Assembly: GCA_036563805.1 (NCBI GenBank)
Contig: DATCLS010000007.1
Coordinates: 24,657-88,656, forward strand
DNA from: DATCLS01 sp036563805
Lineage (GTDB): Bacteria > Actinomycetota > Acidimicrobiia > Acidimicrobiales > VFJN01
Direction: 5' to 3'
DNA length: 64,000 nt
The position numbers and the translations under genes were made by a program. Positions 25,958-34,601 of the stretch are shown here, piece by piece. The notes under the pieces were generated by a model that was not told the DNA's origin, did no database searches, and was given only the letters and a program-made list of their open reading frames with translations. The stretch's first letter is position 1, and every line of letters starts with the position of its first letter.

Positions 25958-25973
25958 AATCTTCTACCAGATA
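25958..25973. promoter_or_regulatory. GntR/FCD operator S4 (SDR-regulator promoter)
   Basis: AATCTTCTACCAGATA matches the consensus at 13 of 16 positions, with one half-site intact. It overlaps the stop codon of the amidohydrolase gene and ends 3 bp before the SDR start. Confidence 0.65.
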
Positions 25974-27238
25974 GCGGTCAGCGCGCTCCCCATGAGGTCG
26001 GCGAAGTTGCCGGCGTAGAACCGGCGCCGGGCGTCGTCGTCGGTGCCCGCCGCGGCGAGCGAGGCCTCGAACCGCTCGATCGGCCGGCGCCCGCCCTCGA
26101 CGTGCGGGTAGTCGGACGAGAACATGCACACCTCGGGGCCGGCCTGGGCGATGATCCAGCCCACGTCCTCGGTCGGGTACGGCGTGAACCGGACCTGGCG
26201 GCGGACGTACTCGGTGGGCCGCAGCGACAGGTTCCGCAGCCGCTCCTCGTGGCGGCCGAAGGCGTCGACCGCCGACTCCATCTGCCGCATCCACGACGGC
26301 ACCCAGATCGCCCCCTGCTCGATGACCCCGATCCGCAGGGTGGGGAACCGCTCGAGCACGCCGTCGAAGATCATCGTGGCCAGGGTCTGGGCCGGCGGCC
26401 CGGGGATGCCCATGTAGTCGACCGACCGGAAGTTCTCCTCGCCCCCGTGGAAGTCGGGCGGCACCGGCAGGCCGTTGCGGAAGTAGTCGGGGTCGATGAG
26501 GTCGCCGGTGCCGCCCACGTGGAACACGACCGGGATCCCGGCTTCGGCCGCCCGGGCCCACACCGGGTCGAGTCCGCCGTGGCTGGGCGAGTGCCCGGGC
26601 GGGCAGCCGGAGGCGACCAGCAGCGCCGCCGCCCCCAGGGCGATGGCCTCGTCCGCCATGGCCGCCGCCCGGTCGAAGTCGGCCAGCGGCACGTAGCAGG
26701 TGGGCAGCAGCCGGGGGTCGACTGCGCAGAACTCGACCATTCCCCGGTTGTGGGCCCGGGCCGCGCCGTAGGCCAGGTCGAGGTCGCCGCTGTGCTCCCA
26801 GTCGTGCAGGCGGCGGTTGTGGAACGTGTTGAACACGAGCTGGCTGGCGAAGCCGAGCAGGTCGAGCGCCCGGCCCCGGTCCTCGGCCACGAACGAGCCG
26901 GTGGCCGCGAAGTTCTTCCGGGTCATGATCTCCTCGGCCTCGACCGCCCGGTACTCGGCCGAGGCGTGGCGCTCGCGCAGGCGGGCGAACGCCGCCTCCA
27001 GGTCGCGCAGCTGCTCCTCGGGATCGCTGGTCGAGATCCTCTCCTGCCACTCGGACTGCGGCTGGTCCGGGTCCAGGAAAGCGTCTCGCGTTTGCCTCAG
27101 CTCGTTGCCGCCCGGGTAGCGCAGCGGCGGGATGCGGTCACGGACCTGCGGGTCGGCGTGGTCGCGCAGCCAGGTCGGCGTCTCCATGATGTGGGCGTCG
27201 GCGTCGTGGACGACGAGCCCGGTCGAGTTGTACGGCAT
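25964..27238 (-). CDS. Amidohydrolase-2 family hydrolase or decarboxylase
   Basis: This 424-residue protein keeps the family's metal motifs: VVHDADAHIMETP (about 8-20, DxH version), VVFHVGGTGD, GVIEQGAIWVPSWMRQM and FSSDYPHVEGG near residue 375. ARRRFYAGNFADLM at the end is the usual C-terminal signature. It is related to the three other amidohydrolases of the island and looks catalytically complete. GGAGGGGGGTGAT precedes the ATG. No copy of the GntR operator is visible upstream, so it may be expressed independently although it directly precedes the SDR gene. Confidence 0.85.
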   Translation of the reverse strand: MPYNSTGLVVHDADAHIMETPTWLRDHADPQVRDRIPPLRYPGGNELRQTRDAFLDPDQPQSEWQERISTSDPEEQLRDLEAAFARLRERHASAEYRAVEAEEIMTRKNFAATGSFVAEDRGRALDLLGFASQLVFNTFHNRRLHDWEHSGDLDLAYGAARAHNRGMVEFCAVDPRLLPTCYVPLADFDRAAAMADEAIALGAAALLVASGCPPGHSPSHGGLDPVWARAAEAGIPVVFHVGGTGDLIDPDYFRNGLPVPPDFHGGEENFRSVDYMGIPGPPAQTLATMIFDGVLERFPTLRIGVIEQGAIWVPSWMRQMESAVDAFGRHEERLRNLSLRPTEYVRRQVRFTPYPTEDVGWIIAQAGPEVCMFSSDYPHVEGGRRPIERFEASLAAAGTDDDARRRFYAGNFADLMGSALTAIW

Positions 27239-27292
27239 CGCCGGATCACCCCCCTCCGGTCAAGGAGTACACCAGCCTGGTAGACCGTCCGC

Positions 27293-27754
27293 ATGAACGC
27301 GCAGACGGACGGCAGGATCGTGGTGGGCGTCGACGACTCCGAGCCGGCGGCCGCCGCCCTGCGGTGGGCGCTGCACGAGGCGGCGCTCCGGGGCACGACG
27401 CTCGAGGTGGTCCACGCCTGGGCCCCGCCGGTGTCCGCCCTGCCGTTCGGGGCCACGCTGGTCGTGCCGGTCGACGAGGCCGAGGTCGACGCCGCGGCTC
27501 GGGCCGAGCTCGACCGCATCGTGGGCGAGGCCGTCGCCGGTCTCGACGGGCCCACCCCCGAGGTGCAGATCACGGTCCTGCCCGGGGCGCCGGCCGCCAC
27601 CCTGGTCGACCTGTCCGAGGACGCCGCGCTGTTGGTGGTCGGCTCCCACGGCCGCAGCGGCCTGGGCCGGCTGGTGCTGGGGTCGGTGGCGATGGCGTGC
27701 GTGCAGCACGCCCACTGCCCGGTCGTGGTGGTCCGGTCCCCGGGCCACGACTGA
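27293..27754 (+). CDS. Universal stress protein (UspA family)
   Basis: This 153-residue single-domain Usp starts with IVVGVDDSEPAAAALRWALH and ends with the ATP-binding motif GSHGRSGLGRLVLGSVA (G-x2-G-x9-GS), so it belongs to the ATP-binding subgroup. These cytoplasmic proteins modulate stress or dormancy responses in actinobacteria. It stands alone, divergent from the amidohydrolase at 25964 and convergent with the P450 gene. Confidence 0.92.
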   Translation: MNAQTDGRIVVGVDDSEPAAAALRWALHEAALRGTTLEVVHAWAPPVSALPFGATLVVPVDEAEVDAAARAELDRIVGEAVAGLDGPTPEVQITVLPGAPAATLVDLSEDAALLVVGSHGRSGLGRLVLGSVAMACVQHAHCPVVVVRSPGHD

Positions 27755-27760
27755 GCCGCA

Positions 27761-27787
27761 CGGCCGGGCCGCTGCACGACCCGGCCG
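27761..27787. terminator. Hairpin between convergent Usp and P450 genes
   Basis: Positions 27761-27768 (CGGCCGGG) pair perfectly with 27780-27787 around an 11-nt loop, 7 bp after the Usp stop and 13 bp before the P450 stop. Confidence 0.45.
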
Positions 27788-27799
27788 CCCCGCCGGGCG

Positions 27800-28993
27800 C
27801 TACCGCCCGAGCCGCACCGGCAGCCGCTTCAGCCCGTTGTTCAGGTTGGAGCGGATGCGCTGGGCCTCGCCCACCTGCTCGATGGCCGGGAACGTGGCCA
27901 GCAGCTCCTCGAAGAACACCCGGCCCTCGAGGCGGGCCAGGTGGACGCCGAGGCAGAAGTGCTGGGCCGTCCCGAACGACAGATGGGGGTTGGGCTGGCG
28001 GTGGATGTCGAACCGCTGGGGGTCGGCGAACACGTCCTCGTCGCGGTTGGCCGACGTGTACCACATGGCCACCTTGTCGCCGGCCTTGATCTCCACGCCC
28101 CGCAGCTCGGTGTCGGCGGTGGCCGTGCGCCGGAAGTAGTGGAGCGGGTTGCCGTAGCGCAGGATCTCCTCGACCGCCCCGGGGATCAGGCTTGGGTCGG
28201 CGCGCAGCTCGGCGAGCTGGTCGGGGTGGTCGAGCAGCAGGTGCAGGCCGGACGACAGCATGGTCTTGGTGGTGTCGTTGCCGGCCGTGACGAGCTGGGT
28301 GAAGAAGCTGCCGAACTCGACGTCGGACATCGGCCCGTCGCCGAAGTTGCCGGCCAGGATCAGCGACGTGAGGTCGTCGCGGGGCTCCTCGGCCCGGCGC
28401 CGGGCGGCGAACTCGATGCCGTACAGCGCCATGTCGGTGTAGGGGTTGCCCTCGTCGCGCTCGCCGGCCAGCTCGGGGTCCTGCGAGCTGGTCGACTGCT
28501 CGGCCCACACACGGATGCTCGGCCAGTCCTCGGCCGGGATGCCGAACAGGCCGCCCACCACCATGCTGGGCAGCAGCCCGGCCACGTCGTGCACGAAGTC
28601 GACCTCCCCGTCGACCTCGGCGAAGATCTGCCGGGTCAGCTCCCGGATGCGGCCCTCCATCTGGCCGATGACCCGGGCCTTGAAGCTCTCGGCCAGCGGC
28701 TTGCGGTGGGCCGTGTGCCGGGGCGGGTCCATCATCAGCAGCATGTTGCGGCTCAGCTCGAGCCGCTCGGGCGGCTGGTCCTCGAGCACGACGCCGCCCC
28801 GCTCGGCCGAGAACAGCTCGGGGTGGCGGGCCACGTGGGTGACGTCGGCGTGCTTGAGCACCGCCCAGTAGCCCGGCTCGCCCGGCATGTCCTGCCAGTG
28901 GACCGGGTCCGTCCGCCGCAGCTCGGCGAAGATCTCGTGGATCGGCCCGTCGACGTAGAGCTCGGGGTCGTAGATGTCGGTGACCGCGCTCAC
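27800..28993 (-). CDS. Cytochrome P450
   Basis: This 397-residue bacterial P450 has the I-helix oxygen-binding motif TAGNDTTK (about 237-244), the K-helix EEILRYGNPLHYFRR (ExxR), and the heme loop SFGTAQHFCLGVHLARLE, where Cys is the iron ligand; the usual FGxGxHxC has Ala-Gln in place of Gly-x. GTG 28993 (VSAVTDIYDPELYV) with GGGGGGAGCC upstream is preferred to the ATG eight codons earlier. It resembles actinobacterial CYP classes acting on steroids, fatty acids or terpenes, but the substrate is not predictable. No ferredoxin gene is adjacent. A palindrome at 29059-29076 may be its operator. Confidence 0.92.
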   Translation of the reverse strand: MSAVTDIYDPELYVDGPIHEIFAELRRTDPVHWQDMPGEPGYWAVLKHADVTHVARHPELFSAERGGVVLEDQPPERLELSRNMLLMMDPPRHTAHRKPLAESFKARVIGQMEGRIRELTRQIFAEVDGEVDFVHDVAGLLPSMVVGGLFGIPAEDWPSIRVWAEQSTSSQDPELAGERDEGNPYTDMALYGIEFAARRRAEEPRDDLTSLILAGNFGDGPMSDVEFGSFFTQLVTAGNDTTKTMLSSGLHLLLDHPDQLAELRADPSLIPGAVEEILRYGNPLHYFRRTATADTELRGVEIKAGDKVAMWYTSANRDEDVFADPQRFDIHRQPNPHLSFGTAQHFCLGVHLARLEGRVFFEELLATFPAIEQVGEAQRIRSNLNNGLKRLPVRLGR

Positions 28994-29058
28994 GGCTCCC
29001 CCCTCGGTCCCGCGCACGGGCCCCGGACCGGGCCGGACGCCCGGGCTCGAGCCCTGTA

Positions 29059-29076
29059 CTCAGATTCCAATTTGAG
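29059..29076. promoter_or_regulatory. 18-bp palindrome between P450 and histidine kinase genes
   Basis: CTCAGATTCCAATTTGAG is an AT-rich dyad in GC-rich surroundings; seven of eight flanking base pairs are symmetric around a CC centre (the fifth pair is G-T). Size and shape fit a TetR-type operator. No TetR gene is in the window. Confidence 0.45.
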
Positions 29077-29155
29077 GGTACGCCAGGCGGAGTACGTCGC
29101 GCCTCCGCCCGCCGGACGATGACGTCCGGCCGGCGGCGCCGTACCGTCGGGGGCG

Positions 29156-30460
29156 ATGGAGAGCGACGACACGCCCGCGCGGGCCGGCTGGCGCCCGCCC
29201 CTGGTCGACGTCGTCGTCGCGCTCGTGCTCGCGGCCGTCACCGTCGCCGGCACGTGGGCGGCCGGCCAGGACCAGCACGACCGGCGGGCCCTCGGCGCGC
29301 TCGGCGTCGCCCTGCTACTGATCGGCCCGCTGGCGCTGGTGGCCCGGCGCCGTCACCCCGAGGCGGTGTTCGCGGTCACCTTCGCGTCCACCCTCACCTA
29401 CGTCCTGCTCGACTACCCGCTGGGCCCCATCTGGTTCGCCATGATCGTGGCCTTCGCCACCATGGTCATGGCCGGCCGCCGGGCGGCGGCCGGCGTCGCC
29501 CTGGCCGTGGGCTACGTGGCCTTCACGTGGGGGCCGTACGTAGCCGGCACCGAGGACGCCCCCTCGCTGGCCGCCGCCGTCGGCCTGGCGGCCTGGCTGC
29601 TCGTGCTGCTCACCGGCTCGGAGCTGCTGCGAGCCCGGCGCGACCGGGCGGAGGCGGCCGCCCGGTCGCGCGAGGAGGAGGCCCGCCGGCGGGTGGCCGA
29701 CGAGCGGCTGCGCATCGCCCGCGAGCTGCACGACGTCGTGGCCCACAACATCTCGATGATCAACCTCCAGGCCGGCGTGGCCCTCCACCTGATCGACGAG
29801 CAGCCCGAGCAGGCCCGCACCGCCCTGGCCGCCATCAAGGACGCCAGCAAGGAGGCCCTGGTCGAGCTGCGCTCGGTGCTGGGCGTTCTGCGCCAGGTCG
29901 ACGACGGCGCGCCCCGCGACCCGGCCCCCGGCCTGGGGCGGCTGCCCGACCTCGTGGGCCAGGCCCGGGCCGCCGGGCTGGACGTGCAGGTCGAGACCCG
30001 GGGCGAGCCCCGGCCCCTGCCCCGGGGCGTCGACCTGGCCGCCTTCCGCATCGTGCAGGAGGCGCTCACCAACGTGTCGCGGCACGCCGGGACGACGACG
30101 GCCCGGGTCCGGATCACCTACGAGCCCGGGCACGTCGAGGTCCAGGTGGACGACGACGGCCCGGGGACGGGCGCGGGCCCGGGTGCGGCGGCGCCGTCCC
30201 CGGGGTCGGGCCAGGGTCTGACCGGCATGCGGGAGCGGGCCGAGTCGCTGGGCGGCGAGTTCTCGGCCGGGCCCCGGCCCGGGTTCGGCTGGCGGGTGCG
30301 GGCCCGCCTGCCCGCCCCGGCGGATGAGGGCGCGGACACGGGCGCCGGCACCGCCGAGACGTCCGCCACCGGCCCGTCCGCCGCCACCGACACGACCGAC
30401 ACCGACACGGGCGCCGACCCGGCGCCCCCCGAGCGCGACGGCGAGGAGGTGCGCCGGTGA
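29156..30460 (+). CDS. Sensor histidine kinase, NarL/DesK-type (HisKA_3)
   Basis: This 434-residue protein has about five membrane helices in residues 20-155, a short coiled segment (REEEARRRVADERLRIA), and a HisKA_3 dimerisation domain with phospho-acceptor His at about 192 in ARELHDVVAHNIS. A HATPase_c domain follows (N-box EALTNVSRHAG, G-box VDDDGPGTG and GQGLTGMRERAESLGG). A 45-residue Thr/Asp/Ala-rich tail follows the catalytic domain, which is unusual. TACCGT at 29142-29147 lies 8 nt before the ATG, so the mRNA may be leaderless. It overlaps the response regulator gene as GTGA. Confidence 0.9.
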   Translation: MESDDTPARAGWRPPLVDVVVALVLAAVTVAGTWAAGQDQHDRRALGALGVALLLIGPLALVARRRHPEAVFAVTFASTLTYVLLDYPLGPIWFAMIVAFATMVMAGRRAAAGVALAVGYVAFTWGPYVAGTEDAPSLAAAVGLAAWLLVLLTGSELLRARRDRAEAAARSREEEARRRVADERLRIARELHDVVAHNISMINLQAGVALHLIDEQPEQARTALAAIKDASKEALVELRSVLGVLRQVDDGAPRDPAPGLGRLPDLVGQARAAGLDVQVETRGEPRPLPRGVDLAAFRIVQEALTNVSRHAGTTTARVRITYEPGHVEVQVDDDGPGTGAGPGAAAPSPGSGQGLTGMRERAESLGGEFSAGPRPGFGWRVRARLPAPADEGADTGAGTAETSATGPSAATDTTDTDTGADPAPPERDGEEVRR

Positions 30461-31122
30461 CCTCGGTCCTGCTGGCCGACGACCAGGTCCTGATCCGGGC
30501 CGGACTGCGGGCGCTGATCGACGCCCAGCCCGACCTCGAGGTGGTGGGGGAGGCCAGCGACGGCGAGGAGGCCTACCGGCTGGTCGCCGAGCTGGTCCCC
30601 GACGTGGTGCTGATGGACATCCGCATGCCGGGCGTCGACGGCCTCGAGGCCACGCGCCGGATCGCGGCCGAGGACCGGCTGAGCGGCGTCCACGTCGTGA
30701 TCCTCACCACGTTCGAACTGGACGAGTACGTGTTCGAGGCCCTGCGCATCGGGGCCAGCGGCTTCCTGGTCAAGGACACCGATCCCGCCGACCTGCTGCG
30801 GGCCGTGCGGGCCGCAGCGGCGGGCGACGCCCTGCTGTCGCCGAGCGTGACCCGCCGCCTGGTCGAGGAGTTCGCCACCCGCGCCAAGCCCGCCGAGCTC
30901 GCCCCCGAGCTGAACCTGCTCACCGAGCGCGAGCGCGAGGTGATGGCGCTGGTGGCTGCCGGCCTGTCCAACGACGAGATCGCCGAGCGCCTCTACGTCA
31001 GCCCGGCCACGGCCAAGACCCACGTCAGCCGGGCCATGGTCAAGCTCAACGCCCGGGACCGGGCCCAGCTCGTGGTGTTCGCCTACGAGACGGGCCTCGT
31101 CACGCCGGGCTGGCTGGCCTGA
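30457..31122 (+). CDS. NarL/LuxR-family response regulator
   Basis: This 221-residue protein has a receiver domain (about 3-118) with the acidic pair in LLADDQ, phospho-acceptor Asp54 in VVLMDIRMPG, the switch Thr in ILTTF and Lys in FLVKDTDP. A LuxR-type helix-turn-helix follows (about 150-210: LTEREREVMALVAAGLSNDE, then YVSPATAKTHVSRAMVKL). It is translationally coupled to the kinase at 29156 and lies just upstream of an ABC ATPase/permease pair, the likely target. Confidence 0.93.
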   Translation: MTSVLLADDQVLIRAGLRALIDAQPDLEVVGEASDGEEAYRLVAELVPDVVLMDIRMPGVDGLEATRRIAAEDRLSGVHVVILTTFELDEYVFEALRIGASGFLVKDTDPADLLRAVRAAAAGDALLSPSVTRRLVEEFATRAKPAELAPELNLLTEREREVMALVAAGLSNDEIAERLYVSPATAKTHVSRAMVKLNARDRAQLVVFAYETGLVTPGWLA

Positions 31123-31141
31123 GCCGGCGCGTACCCCAGAG

Positions 31142-31174
31142 GGCGTAGGCGTCGGCGGGCCCCCTACGCCGACG
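31142..31174. promoter_or_regulatory. Two nested inverted repeats before the first ABC module
   Basis: GGCGTAGG (31142-31149) pairs with CCTACGCC (31163-31170), and CGTCGGCG (31150-31157) pairs with CGCCGACG (31167-31174). The two structures exclude each other. They lie between the response regulator stop and the ABC ATPase start and could be an operator for that regulator or a short terminator. Confidence 0.35.
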
Positions 31175-31239
31175 GCGGTAGCGGCAACTGCAGCCCCTCG
31201 GGCGACGACGCGAAGGCCCTGCTCACCGACCATGAGGCC

Positions 31240-31992
31240 ATGACTGCAACCCTCATGGAGACCACCACCGCCGTGGTCGCCGGCGCCGAGCGGGCCACCA
31301 AGGTCTACGGCTCGGGCGAGACGGCCATCCGGGCGCTCGACGAGGTGACGATCGGCTTCCCGGCCGGCCGGTTCACCGCCATCATGGGCCCCTCGGGCTC
31401 GGGCAAGTCGACGCTCATGCACTGCCTGGCCGGGCTCGACGACCTGACCGAGGGGCGGGTGTTCCTCGGCGACGTCGACCTCGGCACGCTCAGCGACAAG
31501 GACCTCACCGTCCTGCGCCGCACGCGCATCGGGTTCGTGTTCCAGTCGTTCAACCTGGTGCCGACCCTGACCGCGGCCGAGAACATCACGCTGCCGCTCA
31601 CCCTGGGCGGCGCCAAAGGCGACCCCGATTGGATCGACACCGTCGTGGCCACCGTCGGGCTGGGCAACCGGCTGAAGCACCTGCCCTCCGAGCTGTCGGG
31701 CGGCCAGCAGCAGCGGGTGGCCGTGGCCCGGGCCCTGGCCACGCAGCCGCAGATCATCTTCGCCGACGAGCCCACCGGCAACCTCGACTCCCGCAGCGGC
31801 GGCGACATCCTCGCCTTCATGCGCCGGGCGGTCGACGAGCTGGGCCAGACCATCGTCATGGTCACCCACGACCCGGTGGCCGCCGGCTACGCGGACGCCG
31901 TCGTGTTCCTGGCCGACGGCCGCATCGTCGACGAGATGGCCGACCCGACGGCGGCGACGGTGCTCGACCGCATCAAGTCGCTCGAGACCTGA
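31240..31992 (+). CDS. ABC transporter ATPase, MacB/LolD-like (module 1)
   Basis: This 250-residue ATPase has Walker A GPSGSGKST, the Q-loop IGFVFQSFNLVPTLTAAENI typical of the MacB/LolD/BceA group, signature LSGGQQQR, Walker B IIFADEPTGNLDSRSG and the His switch VTHDP. These ATPases drive mechanotransmission through an FtsX-type permease rather than classical import. The partner permease begins 11 bp downstream. It is the inverted paralogue of the ATPase at 40558. ATG 31240 is followed by another Met five codons later. Confidence 0.92.
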   Translation: MTATLMETTTAVVAGAERATKVYGSGETAIRALDEVTIGFPAGRFTAIMGPSGSGKSTLMHCLAGLDDLTEGRVFLGDVDLGTLSDKDLTVLRRTRIGFVFQSFNLVPTLTAAENITLPLTLGGAKGDPDWIDTVVATVGLGNRLKHLPSELSGGQQQRVAVARALATQPQIIFADEPTGNLDSRSGGDILAFMRRAVDELGQTIVMVTHDPVAAGYADAVVFLADGRIVDEMADPTAATVLDRIKSLET

Positions 31993-32003
31993 GGAGCCCA
32001 GCC

Positions 32004-34553
32004 ATGTTGCGCATCAGCCTGAAGAGCGCCTGGGGGCACAAGCGCCGCCTCGTCGGCACCGCGCTGGCCGTGTTCCTGGGCGTGGCGTTCCTGTCGGGAA
32101 CGCTGGTGCTCGGCGACACGCTGAGCCGGAACTTCGACCAACTGTTCGCGGAGACGACCGCCGGCACCGACGCGGTCGTGCAGAGCCCGCGCAGCATCTC
32201 GGGCGGCGGCCCCGACATCGAGCAGACCGGCTTCCTCGACGCCGACCTGGTCGACACGATCGCGGCCGTCGACGGGGTGGCGGCGGCCGAGCCGTCGATC
32301 AACGGCTACGCCGCCATCATCGGCCCCGACGGCGAGGCCGTGGGCGGCAACGGCCCGCCCCGCCTCGGCGGCAACTGGATCACCGACCCCGAGCTCAACC
32401 CCTACCGGCTGGTCGACGGTCGAGCCCCCGAGGCCGACGACGAGGTCGTCATCAACCGGGGCGCGGCCGAGGACGCCGGCCTCGAGGTCGGCGACACGGC
32501 CACCGTCCAGGTGCCGACGCCGCTCGAGGTCACCGTGGTCGGCATCGCCACGTTCGGCGACGCCGACGGCATCGGCGACACCACGTTCACCGCCTTCACG
32601 CTCGACGCCGCCCAGCGCTGGATCGCCGGTGACGAGGGCCGCATCAGCAGCGTGCTGGTGCGGGGCGAGGACGGCGTGTCGCAGGAGGAGCTCGTCGACC
32701 GCATCGAGGCGGTCGTCCCCGCCGACACCGAGACGCTGACCGGCGCCGAGGTGGCCCAGGACCGCGTGGACGAGATCAACAGCGACTTCCTCGGCATGCT
32801 GCGGACCTTCCTGACGATGTTCGCCGGCATCGCCCTGCTGGTGGCCACGTTCAGCATCTACAACACGTTCTCGATCATCGTCGCCCAGCGGACGCGCGAG
32901 ATGGCGCTGCTGCGGGCCGTCGGCGCCGCCCGCCGGCAGGTGCTGGCGGCGGTCGTGGTCGAGGCGCTGGCGGTCGGCGTCGTGGCCTCGGTGGCCGGCG
33001 TGGTCGGCGGGCTCGGCATCGCCGGCCTGCTCAAGGGCATGTTCGACGCCTTCGGCTTCGCCCTGCCGGCCGGCGGCATGACGATCACGGCCACCGCCGT
33101 GCTGGTCTCGGCGGCCGTCGGCATCGTCGCCACCGTCGTGGCCGCCACCGCCCCGGCGCTGCGGGCCTCGCGGATCGCCCCGCTGGCCGCCCTGCGCGAG
33201 ACCGCGGTCGACCGCAGCGGCACCTCGCGGGCCCGGGCCGTCGCCGGCGCGGTGATCCTCGGTGCCGGCGTGGCGGCCGTGCTGACCAGCGCGGCCGTCG
33301 GCGGCGACTCGGTCGTGCTGCTGGCCGGCGTCGGCGCCGTCGCCTGCCTGGCCGGCGTGGTCGTCGCCGGCCCGGTCGTAGCCCGGCCCGCGGCGAGCGT
33401 GCTCGGCCTGCCCCTGGCCCGGCTGCGGGGCATGGGCGGCGTGCTGGCCCGGCGCAACGCCATGCGCAACCCCCGCCGGACGTCGGCCACGGCGTCGGCC
33501 CTGCTGGTCGGCGTCGGCGTGGTCGTGGTGTTCACCGTGTTCGCGGCGTCGATCAAGACGTACCTGACCGACACCATCGACCGGACGTTCGGCTCCGACC
33601 TGGTGGTCTCGGCCCCGGCCTTCGGCGGGGCGGGCATCGACCCGTCGCTGGCCCCGGCCATCGCCGAGCTGCCCGAGGTGGCCGACAGCGTCGGGCTCGG
33701 CACCGGCGCGGCCGTGATCGAGGGCGACGAGCGGGGCGTCCGCTACGGCGACCCCGGCCCGCTGTCCCAGATCATCGACCTGGACGTCACCGAGGGCTCC
33801 CTGGGCGAGCTGGCCGACGACCAGGTGGCCGTGTCGGCCGACGCGGCCGAGGACGAGGGCTGGCGCCTGGGCTCGCCGCTCACCGTCGAGTTCATCGACG
33901 GGTCCACGGAGCGGTTCACCGTCGGCGCCATCTACGAGGAGGACACCCTGATCGGCAATCTGTTCGTGCCCCGTGCGGCGTGGGTCCCCCACGCCCCCCA
34001 GGCCATGGACAACGCCGTGTACGTGTCGCTCGCTCCGGGCGTCGACCTGGAGGCCGGCAAGGCCGCCATCCAGCCGGTGGTCGACCGGTTCGACGGCCCC
34101 GACGTGCAGGACCGCGACGAGTACGCCGCCGACCAGACGGCCGGGCTCGACATGATGCTGGGCGTCATCTACGTCCTGCTGGCGCTGGCGATCCTCATCG
34201 CCCTGATGGGCATCGCCAACACGCTGTCGCTGTCGATCCACGAGCGGCGCCGCGAGCTGGGCGTGCTGCGGGCGGTCGGCCAGACCCGCCGCCAGCTCCG
34301 CACCATGGTCCGCGACGAGTCGGTGCTGATCGCCGTGTTCGGCACCGTGGGCGGCCTGGCCCTGGGCGTGTTCCTGGGTTGGGGCCTGGTCCAGGTGGCC
34401 TCGTCGTCGTCGGGCGTCGGGGTGTTCACCGCCCCGGTGGCCCGCCTGGCCGTGATCCTGGTGGTCGGCGCCGTGGCCGGCGTGCTGGCCGGGGTGCGGC
34501 CCGCCCGCCGGGCCGCCCGGCTGGACGTGCTCGACGCGGTGCGGTCGGACTGA
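32004..34553 (+). CDS. FtsX/MacB-type ABC permease (module 1)
   Basis: This 849-residue permease has one N-terminal helix (about 15-37, KRRLVGTALAVFLGVAFLSG), an extracytoplasmic MacB-type domain (about 45-265), an FtsX domain (about 268-390, with RTREMALLRAVGAARRQV as ATPase contact), a central hydrophobic pair (about 415-460), a second extracytoplasmic domain, and a second FtsX domain (about 715-845, RRRELGVLRAVGQTRRQL). This duplicated layout is common in actinobacteria. Members export or extract lipids, peptides or cell-wall factors. GAGGAG precedes the ATG. It ends before a strong terminator. Confidence 0.92.
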   Translation: MLRISLKSAWGHKRRLVGTALAVFLGVAFLSGTLVLGDTLSRNFDQLFAETTAGTDAVVQSPRSISGGGPDIEQTGFLDADLVDTIAAVDGVAAAEPSINGYAAIIGPDGEAVGGNGPPRLGGNWITDPELNPYRLVDGRAPEADDEVVINRGAAEDAGLEVGDTATVQVPTPLEVTVVGIATFGDADGIGDTTFTAFTLDAAQRWIAGDEGRISSVLVRGEDGVSQEELVDRIEAVVPADTETLTGAEVAQDRVDEINSDFLGMLRTFLTMFAGIALLVATFSIYNTFSIIVAQRTREMALLRAVGAARRQVLAAVVVEALAVGVVASVAGVVGGLGIAGLLKGMFDAFGFALPAGGMTITATAVLVSAAVGIVATVVAATAPALRASRIAPLAALRETAVDRSGTSRARAVAGAVILGAGVAAVLTSAAVGGDSVVLLAGVGAVACLAGVVVAGPVVARPAASVLGLPLARLRGMGGVLARRNAMRNPRRTSATASALLVGVGVVVVFTVFAASIKTYLTDTIDRTFGSDLVVSAPAFGGAGIDPSLAPAIAELPEVADSVGLGTGAAVIEGDERGVRYGDPGPLSQIIDLDVTEGSLGELADDQVAVSADAAEDEGWRLGSPLTVEFIDGSTERFTVGAIYEEDTLIGNLFVPRAAWVPHAPQAMDNAVYVSLAPGVDLEAGKAAIQPVVDRFDGPDVQDRDEYAADQTAGLDMMLGVIYVLLALAILIALMGIANTLSLSIHERRRELGVLRAVGQTRRQLRTMVRDESVLIAVFGTVGGLALGVFLGWGLVQVASSSSGVGVFTAPVARLAVILVVGAVAGVLAGVRPARRAARLDVLDAVRSD

Positions 34554-34601
34554 CGGATCGGCGGGGCGCGGCGGTCGCCGGTCCGCCCGACCCGCCCCCG
34601 A

